From Streptomyces sp. NRRL F-5122 (lineage in GTDB: Bacteria > Actinomycetota > Actinomycetes > Streptomycetales > Streptomycetaceae): 64,000 nucleotides of DNA. Below are positions 45,593 through 57,712 of this stretch, in pieces. The translations under genes and the position numbers were made by a program. The notes under the pieces are model-generated. The model worked only from the letters and a program-made list of their open reading frames with translations, was not told where the DNA came from and searched no databases. The stretch is from the NCBI RefSeq assembly GCF_001507435.1, contig NZ_LMWH01000139.1, positions 73,973 through 137,972 of the forward strand, given 5' to 3'. Positions within the stretch are counted from its first letter, which is position 1, and the number at the start of each line of letters is the position of its first letter.

Positions 45593-46451
45593 CACCGTCG
45601 GACCCGCTGCTCCGCGTCGCCGTCCAGGCGGCGCAGAACAGCACGAGTTTCGCGGTGAAGTTGATCCACAGCAGCAGGGCGACGGGCACCCCGAAGGCGC
45701 CGTACATGCTCTTCGACGCGACGCCCTGGATGTATCCGCTGAGCAGCAGCTTGAGCAGTTCGAAGCCGACCGCACCGATCAGGGCCGCGGTCAGCAGCCG
45801 GTGCCGTGGGGGTTCGACGCCGGGCAGCAGGGTGAGCACGTACAGCAGGACCAGGAAGTCGGCGACGACGGCGACGAGGAGGGCGGCGACCTGCAGCAGG
45901 ACGCTGCCCCAGCCGTTCCGTTCGAGGCCCAGCTGCCCGGCCACCCGGTCGATCAGCACCGAGGCGACGGTGGTCACGGCGATGGTCACCAGGATGGCGC
46001 CGCCCAGGCCGACGAGCACTACCCCGTCCTTGGCCTTGGCCAGCACGGGGTTCTCACCCCTGTCGGGCAGCTCCCACACGGCACGCAGGCAGTCCCGCAC
46101 CTGGGCGACCCAGCCGATGCCCACGAAGAACAGCGTGGCGCCGGCGATGAGGCTGATGGTGCCCGCGTTCTGCACCAGACCGTGGATGTCGAGCTGGCCG
46201 GAGATGCCGGGGAACTGCTCGGCGATCTTGTTCTGCAGCTCCTTCTGCCGGGACTCGCTGAGGGTCGCGGCGGCGATCGCGGCGGTGACGGTGAGCAGCG
46301 GGAAGAGCGCCACGAAGCTGATGAACGTCATCGCGGCGGCGAGCCGGGTCCACTTCACGCGGTCGAGGCGCTCGTAGGAGCGCCAGGCGTGCGTGGCCAT
46401 GAGACGTACGACCAACGGCCCGACGACGGGGAGCTTCTTCAGCCAGTCCAT
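45540..46451 (-). CDS. YihY/BrkB-family inner membrane protein
   Basis: A 303-residue protein with six helices; KWTRLAAAMTFISFVALFP begins the first and LKLLLSGYIQ and ALLLWINFTAKLVLF near the end are family features. The function of the YihY/UPF0761 family is not established. ATG at 46451. Its end overlaps convergently with the carboxypeptidase gene. Confidence 0.9.
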   Translation of the reverse strand: MDWLKKLPVVGPLVVRLMATHAWRSYERLDRVKWTRLAAAMTFISFVALFPLLTVTAAIAAATLSESRQKELQNKIAEQFPGISGQLDIHGLVQNAGTISLIAGATLFFVGIGWVAQVRDCLRAVWELPDRGENPVLAKAKDGVVLVGLGGAILVTIAVTTVASVLIDRVAGQLGLERNGWGSVLLQVAALLVAVVADFLVLLYVLTLLPGVEPPRHRLLTAALIGAVGFELLKLLLSGYIQGVASKSMYGAFGVPVALLLWINFTAKLVLFCAAWTATRSSGSDGVRGASGGAPDPAAASGG

Positions 46452-46617
46452 GATCCGAATCTCCCCTCGTGTCCCTCGGTCACTCCTCGGGTACCCCCAT
46501 GAGCACGGCATGCGGCATCGTCGGCCGCGTACGGTGACTCGCCCATTCCGGTGAGGAGCCGTACAGGCCGAGGACATTGAGATGTTATGCCCGTTTCACG
46601 GCGCTACGGTCACGGTC

Positions 46618-47385
46618 ATGCCTGCCCCCAAGGACGCCTTCAGCCCTCCGAAGTCCCTGCTGATTCTCGGCGGCACGTCCGAGATCGCGCTGGCCACCGC
46701 GCGCCGCCTCATCGCCCGCCGCGCCCGGACCGTATGGCTGGCCGGGCGCCCCTCCCCCGGCCTTCGGAGGGCGGCCGAGCACCTGAGCGAACTCGGCGCC
46801 GACACCCGCACCGTGGCCTTCGACGCGCTCGATCCGGAGTCCCACGAGAACGTCCTCGGGAAGGTGTTCACGGAGGGCGAGATCGACTTGGTGATCCTCG
46901 CGTTCGGGGTGCTCGGTGATCAGGCGACCGACGAGCGCGACCCGATGGCCGCGGCGCGTGTGGCGCAGACCAACTACACGGGCGCGGTCTCGGCGGGGCT
47001 GGTGTGCGCCCGTGCGCTCCAGGACCAGGGCCACGGCGCGCTGGTGGTGCTGTCGTCGGTCGCCGGCGAGCGCGCCCGCCGCGCGGACTTCATCTACGGC
47101 TCCAGCAAGGCGGGGCTCGACACGTTCGCACAGGGCCTCGGAGACGCGCTCCACGGCACCGGTGTACACGTCATGGTCGTACGCCCCGCCTCGGTCCGCA
47201 CAAGCGGGACGCAGGCCCGGGACGCGGTACACCTGGCCTCGACGCCGGAGGAGATCGCCGCCGCGATCGAGATCGGCCTGCGCAGGGGGTCGGAAGTGGT
47301 GTGGGTGCCGGGAGCGCTGCGACTTGTGATGTCAGCGCTGCGGCATCTGCCCCGGGCGCTGTTCCGGCGGTTGCCCGTCCGGTGA
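46618..47385 (+). CDS. SDR-family reductase similar to DprE2
   Basis: A 255-residue NAD(P)-dependent short-chain reductase. LLILGGTSEIALATARRLIA is the nucleotide loop in the DprE2 form, and YGSSKAG carries the YxxxK. DprE2 acts with DprE1 to make decaprenylphosphoryl arabinose in mycobacteria; no DprE1 is in the window. The loop after the catalytic site (RPASVRTSGTQARDA) differs from what I recall of relatives (PGFVRTKMT). ATG at 46618; an upstream ATG at 46582 is possible. Confidence 0.8.
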   Translation: MPAPKDAFSPPKSLLILGGTSEIALATARRLIARRARTVWLAGRPSPGLRRAAEHLSELGADTRTVAFDALDPESHENVLGKVFTEGEIDLVILAFGVLGDQATDERDPMAAARVAQTNYTGAVSAGLVCARALQDQGHGALVVLSSVAGERARRADFIYGSSKAGLDTFAQGLGDALHGTGVHVMVVRPASVRTSGTQARDAVHLASTPEEIAAAIEIGLRRGSEVVWVPGALRLVMSALRHLPRALFRRLPVR

Positions 47386-47409
47386 GCGCGTCCCCCGACC
47401 GCGGGCGGG

Positions 47410-47991
47410 CTAGAACAGCGGGAGAGTGGCGTCCTCGGCCCGCGCGGACGCCTGCGGCGGCACGACCGCGCCGCCGAACACGAACTCCCGCAGCTTGCGC
47501 CAGACGCCGTCCGCGCCCTGCTCGTACAGCGCGAACCCGGTACAGGGCCATTCGGCGCGGTAGTCGGCGAGTTCCTCGTGGGCCCGGTCCATCGCCGCCT
47601 CGTCGATGCCGTGCGCGACCGTGACGTGCGGGTGGTAGGGGAAGAGCAGCTCGCGGGCCAGCGGCCCGGAGGCGTCACGAACCTGCTTCTGCAGCCGTGC
47701 GCACACCTCGGCGCCCTGGACGACCCTGACGTACACGACGGGCGACAGGGGCCGGAACGTGCCCGTCCCGGCGAGCCGCATCGGGAAGGGCCGGCCGGCC
47801 GCCGCGACCTCGACGAGGTGGGCCTCGATCGCGGGCAGCTCGCAGGCGTCGACCTCCGTCGGAGGCAACAGGGTGACGTGCGTGGGGATGCCGTGAGCCG
47901 CGGCGTCGCCGAAGCCCGCGCGCAGCTCCTGGAGCTGGCTGCCGTGAGGCTCCGGGACCGCGATCGACACACCGATCGTTACGGTCCCCAC
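47410..47991 (-). CDS. 2H phosphoesterase (2'-5' RNA ligase family)
   Basis: A 193-residue soluble protein with the two HxT motifs of the 2H superfamily, THVTLL and PHVTVA. Members cleave cyclic phosphate or phosphodiester bonds in RNA or nucleotides. The GTG at 47991 is preferred over the ATG at 48021 because GGAGAC lies five bases upstream. Confidence 0.83.
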   Translation of the reverse strand: MGTVTIGVSIAVPEPHGSQLQELRAGFGDAAAHGIPTHVTLLPPTEVDACELPAIEAHLVEVAAAGRPFPMRLAGTGTFRPLSPVVYVRVVQGAEVCARLQKQVRDASGPLARELLFPYHPHVTVAHGIDEAAMDRAHEELADYRAEWPCTGFALYEQGADGVWRKLREFVFGGAVVPPQASARAEDATLPLF

Positions 47992-48149
47992 GTCGTCTCC
48001 TGTCGTCGTGTTGGTGTGCATTGGCCCGGGGCAGGACGAGCCGCCGCGGAGATGTTCGGCTTCCGACTGTACGGCCAGGTCTGTGCCCGCGGGCAGGCGC
48101 AGACGGAGTGGAGTGCAGCACTCCGCGGCGCGCCGGGGCCCGGTGGGGG

Positions 48150-51399
<3,250 letters not shown>

Positions 51400-51438
51400 G
51401 GGGACCTCCGGACGGCGGGCGTTCAGCGTTCACGGTCG

Positions 51439-51520
51439 GCCCAGGCGCACGGCACTCGATCGCTCGACTACGGGCCGCTCCCCGATGGTCGGTCCCATCC
51501 CAGCGCGCCAGTCACGGCCC
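51439..51520 (-). ncRNA. ZTP (pfl-motif) riboswitch upstream of glyA
   Basis: Read on the minus strand, the segment begins GGGCCGTGACTGGCG, continues with a hairpin GATGG/CCATC, then GGGGAGCGGCCC that closes stem P1 (GGGCCG with CGGCCC). It ends with GCGCCTGGGC, the conserved 3' part of the pfl motif (CCGCCUGGGC). Between the parts is a variable linker hairpin. ZTP riboswitches sense the folate-stress alarmone ZTP/ZMP and turn on folate and one-carbon genes such as glyA. The 3' end is 39 bp upstream of the glyA ATG, leaving room for an expression platform. Confidence 0.88.
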
Positions 51521-51627
51521 GTCGATCAGCCTACCGGGCGGGCCCGTCGGCCAGGCTCCTGCGTCCACCATGCGAGCGACGATAGGAAGGGGGGAAGACG
51601 TCCTCGCACGGCCGGAAGGGGAGCCCC

Positions 51628-52833
51628 GTGAGCACCACCGACAGCTTCGTCGCCGTGGCCGAGGCACACAGCGCGCCCACCTACCACCCCCTCCCTGTCG
51701 TCGTGGCCACCGCGGACGGGGCCTGGATGACGGATGTGGAGGGGCGCCGCTATCTGGATCTGCTGGCCGGGTACTCGGCACTGAACTTCGGCCACTGCAA
51801 CCGGCGGTTGATCGATGCGGCCAAGGCGCAGCTGTCGCGGGTGACGCTGACCTCCCGGGCGTTCCACCACGACCGGTTCGGGGCGTTCTGCGAGCAGCTC
51901 GCGGCGCTGTGCGGGATGGAGATGGTGCTGCCGATGAACACGGGCGCCGAGGCGGTGGAGAGCGCCGTCAAGACGGCCCGCAAGTGGGGTTACCGGGTCA
52001 AGGGCGTGCCCGCCCTGATGGCGAAGATCGTGGTCGCCGGCAACAACTTCCACGGCCGTACGACGACGATCATCAGCTTCTCCACCGACCCCGAGGCACG
52101 TGCGGACTTCGGGCCCTACACGCCGGGCTTCGAGATCGTGCCCTACGGCGACCTGACCGCGATGCGCGCGGCAATGACCGAGAACACGGTGGCGGTGCTG
52201 CTCGAACCGATCCAGGGCGAGGCGGGCGTGCTGGTGCCGCCCGCCGGCTACCTGCCCGCGGTACGGGAGCTCACCCGCGAACGAGGCGTGCTCTTCGTCG
52301 CCGACGAGATCCAGTCGGGGCTCGGCCGGACGGGACGGACGTTCGCCTGCGAGCACGAGGGTGTCGTTCCGGACATGTATGTGCTCGGCAAGGCGCTCGG
52401 CGGCGGGATCGTGCCGGTGTCTGCCGTGGTGTCGAGCGCCGAGGTGCTCGGGGTGTTCCGGCCGGGCGAGCACGGCTCGACCTTCGGCGGGAACCCGCTC
52501 GCCTGCGCGGTGGCGCTCGAGGTGATCGCGATGCTGCGGTCGGGGGAGTACCAGGCACGCGCCGCCGAGCTGGGCGACCATCTGCACCGTGAACTGCGCA
52601 CGCTGGCCGGCACCGGCCGGGTCACAGGGGTACGCGGGCGCGGACTGTGGGCGGGGGTGGACATCCGTCCCGACTGCGGCACGGGACGCGAGGTCGCCGA
52701 GAAGCTGATGGACCGGGGTGTCCTGGTGAAGGACACGCACGGTTCCACCGTCCGGATCGCCCCGCCGCTCGTCATCGGCGAGGAGGACCTGGACTGGGGA
52801 CTCGTCCAGTTGCGGGCGGTCCTTGGCCTCTAG
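51628..52833 (+). CDS. rocD: Ornithine aminotransferase
   Basis: A 401-residue class III PLP aminotransferase. It converts ornithine and 2-oxoglutarate to glutamate semialdehyde and glutamate. NTGAEAVESAVKTARKW, FHGRTTTIISFS, DEIQSGLGRTG and the PLP lysine region LGKALGGG are as in RocD. The GTG at 51628 follows AAGGGGAG. Its stop TAG overlaps the stop of the opposing gene. Confidence 0.92.
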   Translation: MSTTDSFVAVAEAHSAPTYHPLPVVVATADGAWMTDVEGRRYLDLLAGYSALNFGHCNRRLIDAAKAQLSRVTLTSRAFHHDRFGAFCEQLAALCGMEMVLPMNTGAEAVESAVKTARKWGYRVKGVPALMAKIVVAGNNFHGRTTTIISFSTDPEARADFGPYTPGFEIVPYGDLTAMRAAMTENTVAVLLEPIQGEAGVLVPPAGYLPAVRELTRERGVLFVADEIQSGLGRTGRTFACEHEGVVPDMYVLGKALGGGIVPVSAVVSSAEVLGVFRPGEHGSTFGGNPLACAVALEVIAMLRSGEYQARAAELGDHLHRELRTLAGTGRVTGVRGRGLWAGVDIRPDCGTGREVAEKLMDRGVLVKDTHGSTVRIAPPLVIGEEDLDWGLVQLRAVLGL

Positions 52834-54014
52834 AGGATCACGTGCGGCAGGAAGCGGGCGTACTCGTCGGTGATCAGGCCGGAGGACTCGCGGATGCCGA
52901 GCCCGGCCGACTCGTCCTCGACGACCCAGGCCCCGAGGACGACGCGATTGCCGTCGAACGACGGCAGGGTCGCCAGTTCCTGGTAGCAGCACGCCTCGTC
53001 GCGCACGACGGGCTCGGATCCCGGCTCGTGGACCGTCACCCCCTCGCCCTCACGGCCGAGGAGCGGCTTGGCGACGTAGCCCGCGGTGCCGGCCAGATCG
53101 CGGGGGCCGTCCAGGTACGCGGGGAGCAGATTCGGATGACCCGGGTACAGCTCCCAGAGGACCGCAAGGAGCGCCTTGTTGCTGAGCAGCATCTTCCAGG
53201 CGGGCTCGATCCACAGGGTGCTGCCCGTACCGCCGCCGTTGTCGAGGGTGTCCAGGACGTGTCCGGCGAAGCGGTCCGTGGTCAGCCACTCCCAGGGGTA
53301 GAGCTTGAAGCAGCTGCGGATGAACCGGAGCCCGTTGTCGACGAAACGCCCGGAGAGCGGATCCCAGCCGATCTCCTCCATGGAGATCCAGTCGGTGTCG
53401 AGGCCGGCCTGATCGGCGGTCTCCTTCAAGTAGGCGATCGTCATCAGGTCCTCGCCGAGCTCGTCGGCCGAGGAGTGCGCGAAGTGGAGCGGGCTGCCGG
53501 GCGGGAGGAGGGCGGACTGCTTCTTCCAGGCTGCGACCAGGCGTTCGTGCAGGGAGTTCCACTGGTCGGCGTCCGGGAAGCGGTCCTCCATCCAGAACCA
53601 CTGGGGACTGGCCGCCTCGACCAGGGACGTCGGCGTGTCGGCGTTGTACTCCAGCAGCTTCGCCGGTCCCGTGCCGTCGTAGCGCAGGTCGAACCTGCCA
53701 TACACGGACGGGAGTTCGGCGCGGCGGTGCCAGGCCTCGGCGACGGCCGCCACGACGCGCGGGTCGGTGAGGCCGAGGTCGGCGAAGCGGTCCGCGGCGA
53801 CGATGTGCCCGGCCGCGGCCAGGCACATCCCGTGCAGTTCCTCGACGGTCTCCTCCAGCGCCTCCACCTCGGGCAGCGTGAAGACGTAGTACGCGCTCTC
53901 GTCCCAGTACGGGCGCAGGGAGTCGTCCGGGTGGCGGGTGAGGGGGTAGACCAGGCCCTGCGCCTCGACGGTCTGCTGCCAGCCGGGACGCGGCTCGACG
54001 GTACGGCGTTCCAC
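52830..54014 (-). CDS. Glutathionylspermidine synthase-family ATP-grasp protein (YgiC-like)
   Basis: A 394-residue ATP-grasp ligase domain. YGRFDLRYDG (105-114), EYNADTP (122-128), EPAWKMLLSNKALLAVLW and AKPLLGREGEG are the family's nucleotide and peptide-binding motifs. E. coli YgiC and YjfC have this domain without the amidase half and have unknown substrates. The GTG at 54014 is seven bases downstream of the lipoprotein gene's stop, so they form an operon. Stop overlaps rocD's stop. Confidence 0.85.
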   Translation of the reverse strand: MERRTVEPRPGWQQTVEAQGLVYPLTRHPDDSLRPYWDESAYYVFTLPEVEALEETVEELHGMCLAAAGHIVAADRFADLGLTDPRVVAAVAEAWHRRAELPSVYGRFDLRYDGTGPAKLLEYNADTPTSLVEAASPQWFWMEDRFPDADQWNSLHERLVAAWKKQSALLPPGSPLHFAHSSADELGEDLMTIAYLKETADQAGLDTDWISMEEIGWDPLSGRFVDNGLRFIRSCFKLYPWEWLTTDRFAGHVLDTLDNGGGTGSTLWIEPAWKMLLSNKALLAVLWELYPGHPNLLPAYLDGPRDLAGTAGYVAKPLLGREGEGVTVHEPGSEPVVRDEACCYQELATLPSFDGNRVVLGAWVVEDESAGLGIRESSGLITDEYARFLPHVIL

Positions 54015-54021
54015 GGTGGGC

Positions 54022-54354
54022 TCAGCCGCCGGACTTGCCGTGGCTGCCGAAGCCGCCCCGGTCGACGCCGTGGCTGCCGCCGCCGGACCCCTTGCCGGGC
54101 CGGGTGAAGGAACCGCCCTCGACGAAGCCGCTCTTCTTCTTGCCGCCGTAGTACCAGGAGCCGTGGGAGGACGTTTTGGCAGACGTGCAGTTCTTGTCGG
54201 CGACGACCCGGTAGCCCCGGCCGAGGGTGTAACTGTCGCGGTCGACGCAGCGCTTGTCCGGGTCCGAGGAGCAGGCGGTGAGTGCGGCGGCGAGGAGTCC
54301 CATGCCACCGAGGACGACCGTGCCCGAGCGCAGTTGCCGGCGTGTGTCCGCCAT
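54022..54354 (-). CDS. Small lipoprotein, YgiB-like partner
   Basis: A 110-residue lipoprotein. The lipobox is LTAC at ~25-28. Two further cysteines follow (RCVDRDS, KNCTSAK), then SWYYGG and a Gly/Ser/His-rich tail (KSGFVEGGSF, RGGFGSHGKSGG). It is encoded just before the ATP-grasp gene, as ygiB (a DUF1190 lipoprotein) is beside ygiC in enterobacteria. Direct similarity to YgiB is not shown; the link is by layout. ATG at 54354. Confidence 0.78.
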   Translation of the reverse strand: MADTRRQLRSGTVVLGGMGLLAAALTACSSDPDKRCVDRDSYTLGRGYRVVADKNCTSAKTSSHGSWYYGGKKKSGFVEGGSFTRPGKGSGGGSHGVDRGGFGSHGKSGG

Positions 54355-54378
54355 GTTCGTGTTCCCCCGTCGAGTGAG

Positions 54379-54415
54379 ACTTCGTTGAGTGGGACGTCGG
54401 TGAGACGTCGGTGAG
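54379..54415. repeat. Short tandem repeats upstream of the lipoprotein gene
   Basis: ACGTCGGTGAG occurs twice in tandem at 54394-54404 and 54405-54415, and ACTTCGTTGAG at 54379-54389 is a degenerate third copy. All lie in the gap between the lipoprotein and DMT genes. They may be regulator-binding direct repeats. Confidence 0.5.
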
Positions 54416-54495
54416 TTTCCGCCCGACAGACTAGAGATCGTCACTCGGGTGTTCGACGATGCCCCCGTTCTTCCGCCGCCCCTCGGAGTCGCTTT

Positions 54496-55329
54496 GTGCT
54501 CTTCGGAATGATCTGCGCGCTGGGCGCGGCCGTCTGCTTCGGTACGGCGACCGTGTTGCAGGCGATGGCGGCACGCGCGGTGGGCAGGGGTGAGGGCGGG
54601 GACGCGGCGCTGCTGCTGCGTGCGCTCGGGCAGTGGCGGTATCTGGCCGGACTCGCGCTGGACGGGCTCGGGTTCTTGTTTCAGGTCGCGGCCCTGCGGT
54701 CCCTCCCGATCTACGCGGTGGCGGCGGCCCTCGCCTCCAGCCTGGCGGTCACGGCGGTGGTCGCGTCCCGGCTGCTGCGGGTGCGGCCGACCAGGAATGA
54801 GTGGGCCGCGGTCGCGGTGGTCTGCGCCGGGCTGGCGATGCTGGGCGCGGCATCGGGGACGGAGGGCGGCCACGCGGGGTCCACGGAGCTGAAGTACGCG
54901 ATGCCGGCGACGGCCGTGGCGGTGCTGCTGCTCGGACCGGCCGGGGGCCGTTTGCGGGGGTGGCGCCGGGACCTCGTGCTGGGGCTCTGCGCCGGGTTCG
55001 GTTTCGGGGTCGTCGAGGTGTCGGTGCGACTCATCGACTCACTGGCGCCAGGACCGCTGCTCGCCGATCCGGCGACGTACGCGCTCGTGCTGGGCGGCGG
55101 GGCGGCCTTTCTGCTGCTGACCACGGCGCTGGAGCGGGGATCGGTCACGGTGGCCACCGCGGGCATGGTGGTGGGCGAGACGGTGGGGCCTGCCGCGATC
55201 GGGGTCGTATGGCTGGGCGACCGCACCCGTGAGGGACTGGCCTGGCTCGCGGTCGTGGGCTTCGTCGTCGCCGTGGCGGGGGCGCTGGCGCTCGCGCGGT
55301 TCGGGGACGCGCCCGTCGCCGAGGGGTGA
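54496..55329 (+). CDS. DMT/EamA-like membrane protein
   Basis: A 277-residue protein with about nine or ten hydrophobic helices beginning MICALGAAVCFGTATVLQAM and ending VVGFVVAVAGALALARFG. It belongs to the drug/metabolite transporter superfamily (the actinobacterial members resemble DUF4184-free small transporters). Substrate unknown. GTG at 54496 with CGGAG upstream. Its stop is part of the small inverted repeat TGACGG/CCGTCA. Confidence 0.82.
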   Translation: MLFGMICALGAAVCFGTATVLQAMAARAVGRGEGGDAALLLRALGQWRYLAGLALDGLGFLFQVAALRSLPIYAVAAALASSLAVTAVVASRLLRVRPTRNEWAAVAVVCAGLAMLGAASGTEGGHAGSTELKYAMPATAVAVLLLGPAGGRLRGWRRDLVLGLCAGFGFGVVEVSVRLIDSLAPGPLLADPATYALVLGGGAAFLLLTTALERGSVTVATAGMVVGETVGPAAIGVVWLGDRTREGLAWLAVVGFVVAVAGALALARFGDAPVAEG

Positions 55330-55341
55330 CGGTCCGGGCCG

Positions 55342-56733
55342 TCAGGGCAGCACCCTGCACAGGGCCTCGAGCGCCCCCGCCCAACCGTGGTCGGGCGGTG
55401 TTCCGTATCCCACGACCAGGGCGTCCATCGGCTCGACGGTCGCATCGGGGTGGCGGTAGCCGCCCAGCCCGTGCACCGCGAGGCCCTGCCACGCCGCCGC
55501 GCGCACCACGCTCCGCTCGGTGCCCGGCGGGAGCCGCAGGACCGCGTGCAGGCCTGCGGCGATCCCCGTGACGCGGACACCGGGGGCGCGGACCGCAAGA
55601 GCCCGTACCAGGGCGTCGCGCCGGCGCCGGTAGCGCAGCCGGGCGGCGCGCACATGGCGGTCGTACGCGCCCGACGTGAGGAACTCCGCCAGGGTCAGCT
55701 GGTCGAGCACGCCGCATGTCTCGAAGGCGCCCTTGGCCGCGACGGCCTCCTCCAGGAGCGCCTCGGGCAGCACCATCCAGCCCAGGCGCAGCCCGGGGGC
55801 CAGGGACTTGCTGGCCGTCCCCAGATACACCACGTGCTCGGGGTCCAGTCCCTGCAACGCCCCGACGGGCTGCCGGTCGTAGCGGAACTCCCCGTCGTAG
55901 TCGTCCTCGAGGACCAGCCCGCCGCTGTTCCGCGCCCAGTCCACGACGGCCGCCCGCCGGGCGGGATGCAGCGGCACACCCATCGGGAACTGGTGGGCCG
56001 GAGTCAGCAGTACCGCTCCCGGTCCCGCGAGCTCCTCGGTCCTCGTGCCCCGTGCGTCGAACGGAAGGGGTTCGGTGCGCAGACCGGCCGCCTCCAGAAG
56101 CTCCCAGTGGACCTCGAGCCCGTATGTCTCGACGGAGACCGAGGGGACTCCGCGTGCGTGCAGCACCCTGCCGAGGATCGTCAGCGCGTGTGCGAAGCCC
56201 GCGCAGACCAGGACGTGCTCGGGGTCGGCCCGCACCCCCCGGGCACGGGACAGGTACTGCGCGAGCGCGGTGCGCAGTGCCGCCAGGCCGCGCGGGTCGC
56301 CGTAGCCCAGGACCTCGTTGGGCGCCGCCGTCAGGGCGCGGCGGGCGGCCCTGAGCCATTCGACACGAGGGAAGGAGGCGACGTCGGGGGTGCCGGGCTG
56401 CAGGTCGTGGACCGGGCGCCTGCGCTCCCGGGGCAGCCGCACGACGGGGGCGGCCGGCGGCTCGGGCGAGGTCCGCTCGGCCACTCGGGTGCCCGAGCCC
56501 TGGCGCGCGACGAGCCACCCCTCGGCCACGAGGTCGGCGTACGCGTCGGCGACCGTGTTGCGGGCGATGCCCAGGTCGGCGGCGAGCGAGCGGGAGGAGG
56601 GCAGCCGGGTCCCCTGTGCGAGCCGGCCGGTGCGGACCGCCTCGCGAAGCGCGCTGGTCAGCCCCTTGCGTACCCCCGGTCCCGTCGGCTCCAGATGAAG
56701 ATCGACACCGAAAGCGGCCCAGGATTTCGCCAT
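55342..56733 (-). CDS. MocR-type GntR/aminotransferase regulator (PdxR-like)
   Basis: A 463-residue fusion of a winged HTH (~10-75, LPSSRSLAADLGIARNTVAD) with a class I aminotransferase domain. The PLP-lysine region is GTASKSLAPGLRLGW and EDDYDGEFRY is present. MocR proteins sense PLP-amino acid adducts and activate or repress divergent genes. It faces the AhpD operon at 56781, its likely target. ATG at 56733. Confidence 0.9.
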   Translation of the reverse strand: MAKSWAAFGVDLHLEPTGPGVRKGLTSALREAVRTGRLAQGTRLPSSRSLAADLGIARNTVADAYADLVAEGWLVARQGSGTRVAERTSPEPPAAPVVRLPRERRRPVHDLQPGTPDVASFPRVEWLRAARRALTAAPNEVLGYGDPRGLAALRTALAQYLSRARGVRADPEHVLVCAGFAHALTILGRVLHARGVPSVSVETYGLEVHWELLEAAGLRTEPLPFDARGTRTEELAGPGAVLLTPAHQFPMGVPLHPARRAAVVDWARNSGGLVLEDDYDGEFRYDRQPVGALQGLDPEHVVYLGTASKSLAPGLRLGWMVLPEALLEEAVAAKGAFETCGVLDQLTLAEFLTSGAYDRHVRAARLRYRRRRDALVRALAVRAPGVRVTGIAAGLHAVLRLPPGTERSVVRAAAWQGLAVHGLGGYRHPDATVEPMDALVVGYGTPPDHGWAGALEALCRVLP

Positions 56734-56780
56734 GGAAATGGACCATACTCCTGGGCTGCTCCGCTCCTAGGGTCGACGGC

Positions 56781-57269
56781 ATGACGACGCATGAATACGC
56801 CCGCGAGCACACCCCCCGCCTGCAGTGGGCCAAGTACGCCCCCCAGGTGTACAAGACGATGGTGCGACTGGACGCGGCCGCCGGGGAGGGCCTCGACCCC
56901 AAACTGCGCGAGCTGGTCCGGATCCGCGCCTCACAGCTCAACCACTGCGCCTTCTGCCTGGACATGCACACCAAGGACGCGCTCGCGGCGGGCGAGAGCG
57001 TCGAGCGGATCATCCAGCTGAGCGCCTGGGAGGAGTCGCGGCACTTCTACACCGAGAAGGAGGTCGCGGCGCTGGAGCTGACCGACGCGGTGACCGTGCT
57101 CACCGACGGCTTCGTGCCGGACGAGGTCTACGAGCAGGCCGCCGAGCAGTTCGACGAGGCGGAGCTCGCCCAGCTGATCGCCGTGATCGCAGTGATCAAC
57201 GCGTGGAACCGGTTCGGCGTGACGACCCGTGCGGTGCCCGGCCACTACCAGCCGGGCCAGTATTCGTGA
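56781..57269 (+). CDS. AhpD-like carboxymuconolactone decarboxylase family protein, copy 1
   Basis: A 162-residue protein. RASQLNHCAFCLDMH holds Cys56-x2-Cys59 and His63, the AhpD-type redox site used for peroxidase or disulfide reduction. A second region LTDAVTVLTDGFVPDEVY is shared with copy 2. ATG at 56781, 47 bp from the MocR start. The stop overlaps the next start (GTGA). Confidence 0.88.
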   Translation: MTTHEYAREHTPRLQWAKYAPQVYKTMVRLDAAAGEGLDPKLRELVRIRASQLNHCAFCLDMHTKDALAAGESVERIIQLSAWEESRHFYTEKEVAALELTDAVTVLTDGFVPDEVYEQAAEQFDEAELAQLIAVIAVINAWNRFGVTTRAVPGHYQPGQYS

Positions 57270-57712
57270 CGGCCCGGACCACCCGTCTCGACGCCGGGGT
57301 GCGCACGACGCTGCAGGCCGTCGGCGCCGCCGCGCGGCGGGGCCTCGACGACCCCGCGCTCGCCGAACTGGTCCAGATCCGCGCCTCACAGCTCAACCAC
57401 TGCGCCTTCTGCCTGGACATGCACCTCGCGGGCGCCCGGCGGATCGGGGTGAGCGAACGGCAGCTTGATCTCCTGAACACCTGGGAGGAGGCGGGCGAGG
57501 CCTTCGACGAGCGCGAACGGGCCGCGCTCGCCCTGACCGAGGCGGTCACCGTGCTCACCGACGGCTTTGCGCCCGACGAGGTCTACGAGCAGGCCGCCAA
57601 GCACTTCGACGAGACCCGGATCGCCCATCTGATCGCGCTGATCACCACCATCAACAGCTGGAACCGGCTGATGGTCGCCCGGCGGATCCCTCCGGGCAGC
57701 GCCGAGTGGTGA
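57266..57712 (+). CDS. AhpD-like carboxymuconolactone decarboxylase family protein, copy 2
   Basis: A 148-residue paralogue with the identical RASQLNHCAFCLDMH segment (Cys46, Cys49, His53) and LTEAVTVLTDGFAPDEVYEQ. Only the N-terminal ~30 residues differ strongly. GTG at 57266 overlaps the first copy's TGA. Tandem duplication followed by divergence is likely. Confidence 0.87.
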   Translation: MTARTTRLDAGVRTTLQAVGAAARRGLDDPALAELVQIRASQLNHCAFCLDMHLAGARRIGVSERQLDLLNTWEEAGEAFDERERAALALTEAVTVLTDGFAPDEVYEQAAKHFDETRIAHLIALITTINSWNRLMVARRIPPGSAEW

